Assembly: GCA_964351745.1 (NCBI GenBank) | Contig: CAYGPI010000061.1 | Location: forward strand, 1-16,639 | DNA from: CAYNJF01 sp964351745 | GTDB taxonomy: Bacteria > Pseudomonadota > Gammaproteobacteria > Berkiellales > Berkiellaceae | Direction: 5' to 3' | DNA: 16,639 nucleotides | Shown here: positions 15,228-16,639 of the stretch, piece by piece | Layout of the letters: each line of letters opens with the position of its first letter | Position numbering within the stretch: the first letter of the stretch is position 1 | Translations under genes and position numbers: made by a program | The notes under the pieces: model-generated | The model's input: only the letters and a program-made list of their open reading frames with translations | Databases searched by the model: none | Told to the model about the DNA's origin: nothing

Positions 15228-15241
15228 TTTAGCCAATAATA

Positions 15242-15577
15242 TCATTTATTGGATATATTATCTGATTTTAGGCTAGCTTTAATATTATTTAATAGTTCCT
15301 GTTGCTGATGTGGATTTAGTTTTTCAAAAGAAATTATCAAGTCAGCTAAGTTGTTTGTCGTTGCATAGAAATACGCAAGGGGCACTTTCAGGACTTTAGA
15401 TATTTTATTCAGTGTAAGGATATCAGGCACATGCTTGCCAGTTTCATACTGATTCATCCGGGCGCTAGCCGAAAACTCATCTATCCCAGCCTTAATGCCA
15501 AGCGCTTTTTGTGAAAGGCCAGCAGCTTCACGAGCTTGTTTCAAGCGGGTTGCGACAAGATTATTCTTAAAAGCCAA
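15242..15577 (-). CDS. XRE/Cro-C1 family transcriptional regulator
   Basis: A 111-aa protein whose first ~75 residues are a Cro/C1-type helix-turn-helix: ATRLKQAREAAGLSQKALGI, then GIDEFSASARMNQYETGKHV, then PDILTLNKISKVLKVPLAYF. The remaining ~35 residues are a charged helical tail, too short for a separate effector domain. The start is TTG at 15577 with GGAA 4-5 nt upstream; a nearby ATG at 15585 is out of frame. It is the first gene of the minus-strand set with the AAA+ ATPase and the S8 protease, and diverges from the membrane/exported pair. Two matching 17-bp palindromes directly upstream are its probable operators, so it likely represses its own operon and the divergent one, as many defence- or addiction-linked XRE proteins do. 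Confidence 0.9.
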   Translation of the reverse strand: MAFKNNLVATRLKQAREAAGLSQKALGIKAGIDEFSASARMNQYETGKHVPDILTLNKISKVLKVPLAYFYATTNNLADLIISFEKLNPHQQQELLNNIKASLKSDNISNK

Positions 15578-15605
15578 ATTTCCATGCTCAGAGTTGTTTT
15601 ATCTG

Positions 15606-15622
15606 ACTAAGATATTCTTAGT
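15606..15622. promoter_or_regulatory. Operator-like palindrome 1 (ACTAAG-N5-CTTAGT)
   Basis: The 17-bp site ACTAAGATATTCTTAGT has perfect 6-bp outer arms. It is centred at 15614, 37 bases upstream of the TTG start of the XRE gene. The same outline recurs 34 bp away, the usual pattern for a dimeric Cro/C1-type repressor. It lies where repression of the regulator operon would be expected. Confidence 0.7.
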
Positions 15623-15629
15623 TTGTGGC

Positions 15630-15658
15630 TTGACTGCATACTAAGGATTCCTTAGTAT
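15630..15658 (+). promoter_or_regulatory. Sigma70 promoter for the membrane/exported protein pair
   Basis: TTGACT (15630-15635, 5/6) and TAGTAT (15653-15658, 4/6) are separated by exactly 17 bases. The predicted start near 15665 gives a ~73-nt leader to the ATG at 15738. Operator palindrome 2 overlaps the spacer and the -10 box, so a bound repressor would block this promoter. Confidence 0.55.
15640..15656. promoter_or_regulatory. Operator-like palindrome 2 (ACTAAG-N5-CTTAGT)
   Basis: ACTAAGGATTCCTTAGT is a perfect palindrome apart from its central base, centred at 15648. It shares the outer ACTAAG/CTTAGT with palindrome 1. It covers the spacer and most of the -10 of the rightward promoter. 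Confidence 0.72.
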
Positions 15659-15737
15659 TGGGCTTTCTTTGTAAGTTTGCAAAATAAGTGTAAGTTCTCT
15701 TATCTAGAATACCGCTTTAAAGATCGCAGGAATGTAT

Positions 15738-15905
15738 ATGAGTTTTTTAGAAATAGTCGGGTTAATTACAATTGCACCTATCGTTTTTTATGCCGGTATT
15801 GTTTTTTTCACAATAATTGTAGGTATTGTTACTAGCCTCTTTAGCCAAGAAGAGCGTATTGTAAGAAGAGATGAGATAGATACTAAAGAGAGGCTTGAGC
15901 AATGA
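15738..15905 (+). CDS. Small single-span membrane protein (55 aa)
   Basis: The sequence starts MSFLEIVGLITIAPIVFYAG, followed by a further hydrophobic stretch (IVFFTIIVGIVTSLF). This gives one long or two short membrane spans within residues 5-36. A charged cytoplasmic-type tail follows (SQEERIVRRDEIDTKERLEQ). The ATG at 15738 has AGGA 6 nt upstream; an in-frame ATG at 15732 abuts that site and is less likely. The stop TGA overlaps the ATG of the next gene in an ATGA arrangement, so the two are translationally coupled. It is below the size that most gene callers report reliably. Function unknown. Small membrane proteins encoded next to defence genes can be anchors or pore-forming partners, but here that is only a possibility suggested by the shared control region. 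Confidence 0.7.
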   Translation: MSFLEIVGLITIAPIVFYAGIVFFTIIVGIVTSLFSQEERIVRRDEIDTKERLEQ

Positions 15906-16423
15906 AGAAAAGGATCATTGTGTTACTAGTAATAACAGTGATTTCTAAAGTGGCGTTAGCGGAATCAGTGGAAGGTAAAGTAATAGAGCTATTTTCAGGG
16001 CTATGTGTTTATAGTTCCCCCGCATTTGAAAAGATGGAGCCATATGCTGCGATCAATAAATGGACTGAGTTAAGCGAGCAGGAGAGCGCTTTGCTTGCCC
16101 CTGTTGAACCTGGGGTGTTTTTTAAAGGTTGGCGATTTCAGGATACAGGTGAAAATTATTTTGCAGGCTATTCAATTGGTGAGTCGGATGGTTTGAGAGG
16201 AAAGACATGCACACTAGTTTCATTTAGAGGTAAGCACGAAAATATAATTCAGAAACTGAAGGAAGCCAATATAATCACAAAACAGATCCATAGTGAGACC
16301 CAAGGCTATCAAACATATCAAATTTGGAACTCAAAAATTAACGGTCTTAGTGCCGTGGTTACTTTTATTACCTATAAAGGTAATCAGGGTGGTGTGCTAA
16401 GCTTGTTTGTCAAAGATAGTTGA
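15902..16423 (+). CDS. Exported protein with signal peptide, unrecognised (173 aa)
   Basis: The N-terminus (MKKR, then IIVLLVITVISKVALA) is a classical Sec signal peptide with a probable cleavage after Ala20 (ALA/ES). There is no lipobox cysteine, so a soluble periplasmic or secreted protein is expected. The mature part is ~153 residues, mixed strand and helix, with two cysteines (Cys35, Cys103) that could form a disulfide. I recognise no family. The ATG overlaps the stop of the small membrane-protein gene by four bases, so the two proteins are made together and may interact at the inner membrane. There is no terminator between this gene and the transposase, apart from the left arm of a 12-bp inverted repeat 10 bases after the stop. 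Confidence 0.85.
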   Translation: MKKRIIVLLVITVISKVALAESVEGKVIELFSGLCVYSSPAFEKMEPYAAINKWTELSEQESALLAPVEPGVFFKGWRFQDTGENYFAGYSIGESDGLRGKTCTLVSFRGKHENIIQKLKEANIITKQIHSETQGYQTYQIWNSKINGLSAVVTFITYKGNQGGVLSLFVKDS

Positions 16424-16432
16424 TAATCATAG

Positions 16433-16549
16433 CCTCTTTTGATATTTAACCGATCCCATATCACAACCTTTAGACACCCACAAACACACAAACCTATTTG
16501 ACAGTGCTATTTTTGCTTCGTACAGTTCCTCGAACATTATCAAAAGAGG
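16433..16549 (+). repeat. 12-bp inverted repeat bracketing the transposase promoter
   Basis: CCTCTTTTGATA (16433-16444) and TATCAAAAGAGG (16538-16549) are perfect 12-bp complements 93 bases apart. The right arm contains AGAGG next to the GGAG ribosome-binding region of the transposase gene; the left arm lies upstream of its promoter. Only transcripts reading in from the previous gene would carry both arms and could mask the ribosome-binding region. Confidence 0.6.
16498..16526 (+). promoter_or_regulatory. Sigma70 promoter of the transposase gene
   Basis: A consensus TTGACA (16498-16503) and TACAGT (16521-16526, 4/6) are spaced by 17 bases. The start near 16533 gives a leader of about 25 nt before the ATG at 16558. 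Confidence 0.5.
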
Positions 16550-16557
16550 ATGGAGCT

Positions 16558-16639
16558 ATGGCTACAGCACGATGTGAGCAAGTTAATTTAGAGGCAACGC
16601 CTTACTATCATGTCATGTGCCGTTGTGTCAGAAGAGCTT
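16558..16639 (+). CDS. REP-associated/Y1-type transposase, 5' part only
   Basis: The first 27 codons before the window ends. The N-terminus is MATARCEQVNLEATPYYHVM, followed by CRCVRRA. The YYHVMCRCVRRA segment is the conserved start of the REP-associated tyrosine transposase (RAYT, TnpA_REP, Y1 HUH superfamily) group, in which the strand leading to the HUH motif begins this way. GGAG lies 5-6 nt before the ATG. These enzymes nick single-stranded DNA and are linked to dispersed REP palindromes; many are single-copy and domesticated. The catalytic HUH and tyrosine residues are beyond the window, so activity cannot be judged. Confidence 0.75.
   Translation, partial: MATARCEQVNLEATPYYHVMCRCVRRA

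Noticed and set aside
16424..16557. REP-type palindromic elements beside the transposase gene.
   Set aside because: Only the single 12-bp split inverted repeat is visible; no compact GC-rich REP palindrome of the usual 20-40 nt form appears before the window ends.

Overview
The window comes from a gammaproteobacterium of moderate-to-low GC. The evidence is the conserved block tsaD (divergent) / rpsU - GatB/YqeY-domain gene - dnaG - rpoD, with plsY, folB and a MidA-type methyltransferase gene nearby and a CAU-anticodon tRNA directly after rpoD. The layout, together with two unrecognised soluble proteins, resembles Legionellales/Coxiellaceae-type genomes. That lineage assignment is inference and no marker here is decisive.

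Left part (1-4868): an unrecognised 369-aa acidic protein with a hairpin terminator (minus), a 369-bp gene-free stretch, and a folB-methyltransferase pair with a 4-base overlap (minus). plsY follows (plus), with its promoter back-to-back with the probable folB promoter. An unrecognised 290-aa protein with its own TATAAT box ends at a strong intrinsic terminator.

Core part (4869-10893): tsaD (minus) diverges from the macromolecular-synthesis cluster for ribosomal protein S21, a GatB/YqeY-domain protein, DNA primase and the housekeeping sigma factor. Then comes a tRNA-Ile2 (CAU, expected lysidine-modified) whose promoter overlaps the rpoD stop codon. The cluster has an extra hairpin between rpsU and the next gene, and an antisense-oriented terminator-like hairpin in the rpsU leader.

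Accessory part (10894-16639): the gene content changes abruptly after the tRNA. A cluster of three inverted repeats leads to a winged-helix-like protein with a helical, Gly/Ala-rich tail. On the minus strand lies an apparent operon: an XRE/Cro-type regulator, an AAA+ ATPase and a subtilisin-like (S8) protease. The last two match the IetA/IetS pair, described as a plasmid-stability toxin-antitoxin system and as an anti-phage cassette. Divergent from it is a translationally coupled pair: a 55-aa single-span membrane protein and a 173-aa exported protein. The divergent control region carries two copies of a 17-bp palindrome (ACTAAG-N5-CTTAGT), one overlapping a good sigma70 promoter, so the regulator probably controls both directions. 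The window ends inside a REP-associated (Y1-type) transposase gene, whose ribosome-binding region lies in one arm of a 12-bp inverted repeat.

The most interesting unit is 15189-11793 plus its control region and the divergent envelope pair. It looks like an IetAS defence/addiction module with a dedicated repressor and possibly uncharacterised membrane and periplasmic partners.
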